DNA from: Qingrenia yutianensis
Lineage (GTDB): Bacteria; Bacillota; Clostridia; UMGS1810
DNA: 30,097 nt
Direction of reading: 5' to 3'
Assembly: GCF_014385105.1 (NCBI RefSeq)
Contig: NZ_JACRTE010000019.1
Span: forward strand, 1-30,097
Shown here: positions 30,073 through 30,097 of the stretch, one piece after another
How the letters are laid out: every line of letters starts with the position of its first letter
How positions within the stretch are numbered: position 1 is the first letter of the stretch
Notes under the pieces: model-generated
The model's database searches: none
The model's input: the letters and a program-made list of their open reading frames with translations, nothing else
Told to the model about the DNA's origin: nothing
Program-made: the position numbers and the translations under genes

Positions 30073-30097
30073 AGCTCATATATAGCATAAAAGCACA

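Noticed and set aside
29720..30075. CRISPR array
   Set aside because: The repeated structures are different palindromes, not one direct repeat with regular spacers.

Overview
The window looks like a low-GC Gram-positive chromosome segment from the Clostridia. Support comes from AGGAGG-type ribosome sites, consensus sigma-A promoters, ATG/GTG/TTG starts, many exported proteins with S-layer-homology (SLH) or copper-amine-oxidase-N 'stalk' domains, and BlaI/M56 regulatory pairs. The abundance of SLH and stalk proteins recalls anaerobic gut Clostridia, but no rRNA or other marker fixes the genus.

Layout. 1-624 is the right end of an IS3-family element (transposase C-terminus, long hairpin, right terminal repeat). 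764-1036 encodes HU. 1112-7374 is a leftward two-gene operon for large exported proteins, with a strong promoter and a leader that contains a terminator-like hairpin. 7455-7847 is a decayed VWA-domain gene. 8037-10600 is a leftward operon of three exported proteins, two with SLH domains. 10794-13373, 18205-23135 and 23410-26056 are three separate BlaI-repressor/M56-metallopeptidase modules, each with a stop/start overlap of 4 bases between repressor and peptidase. The middle module is the longest: repressor, peptidase, separately encoded sensor domain, SLH protein, 55-residue protein, SLH protein. Between the first two modules lie an SLH protein gene (13647-14771) that is a near copy of the last gene of the middle module, and a gene for an exported M3-family peptidase with SLH domains (15071-17911). 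From 26316 the direction flips: a leader with two terminator-like hairpins and a 23-codon leader peptide precedes an 898-residue exported beta-helix/InlB-repeat/stalk protein. 29447-30097 looks like the edge of a mobilisable element: a DUF3847-type gene, a MOBQ-type oriT candidate and a dense run of hairpins.

How it fits together (inference). The M56 proteins resemble BlaR1 but lack the penicillin-binding sensor domain; two carry stalk domains and the third has its ectodomain on a separate polypeptide. They probably sense something outside the cell and relieve BlaI repression. In the middle module the repressed operon itself encodes SLH wall proteins, so the locus may be a cell-surface remodelling system. 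All three BlaI promoters share an upstream block that carries a second, outward-facing promoter with consensus spacing, so paired divergent transcripts are predicted.
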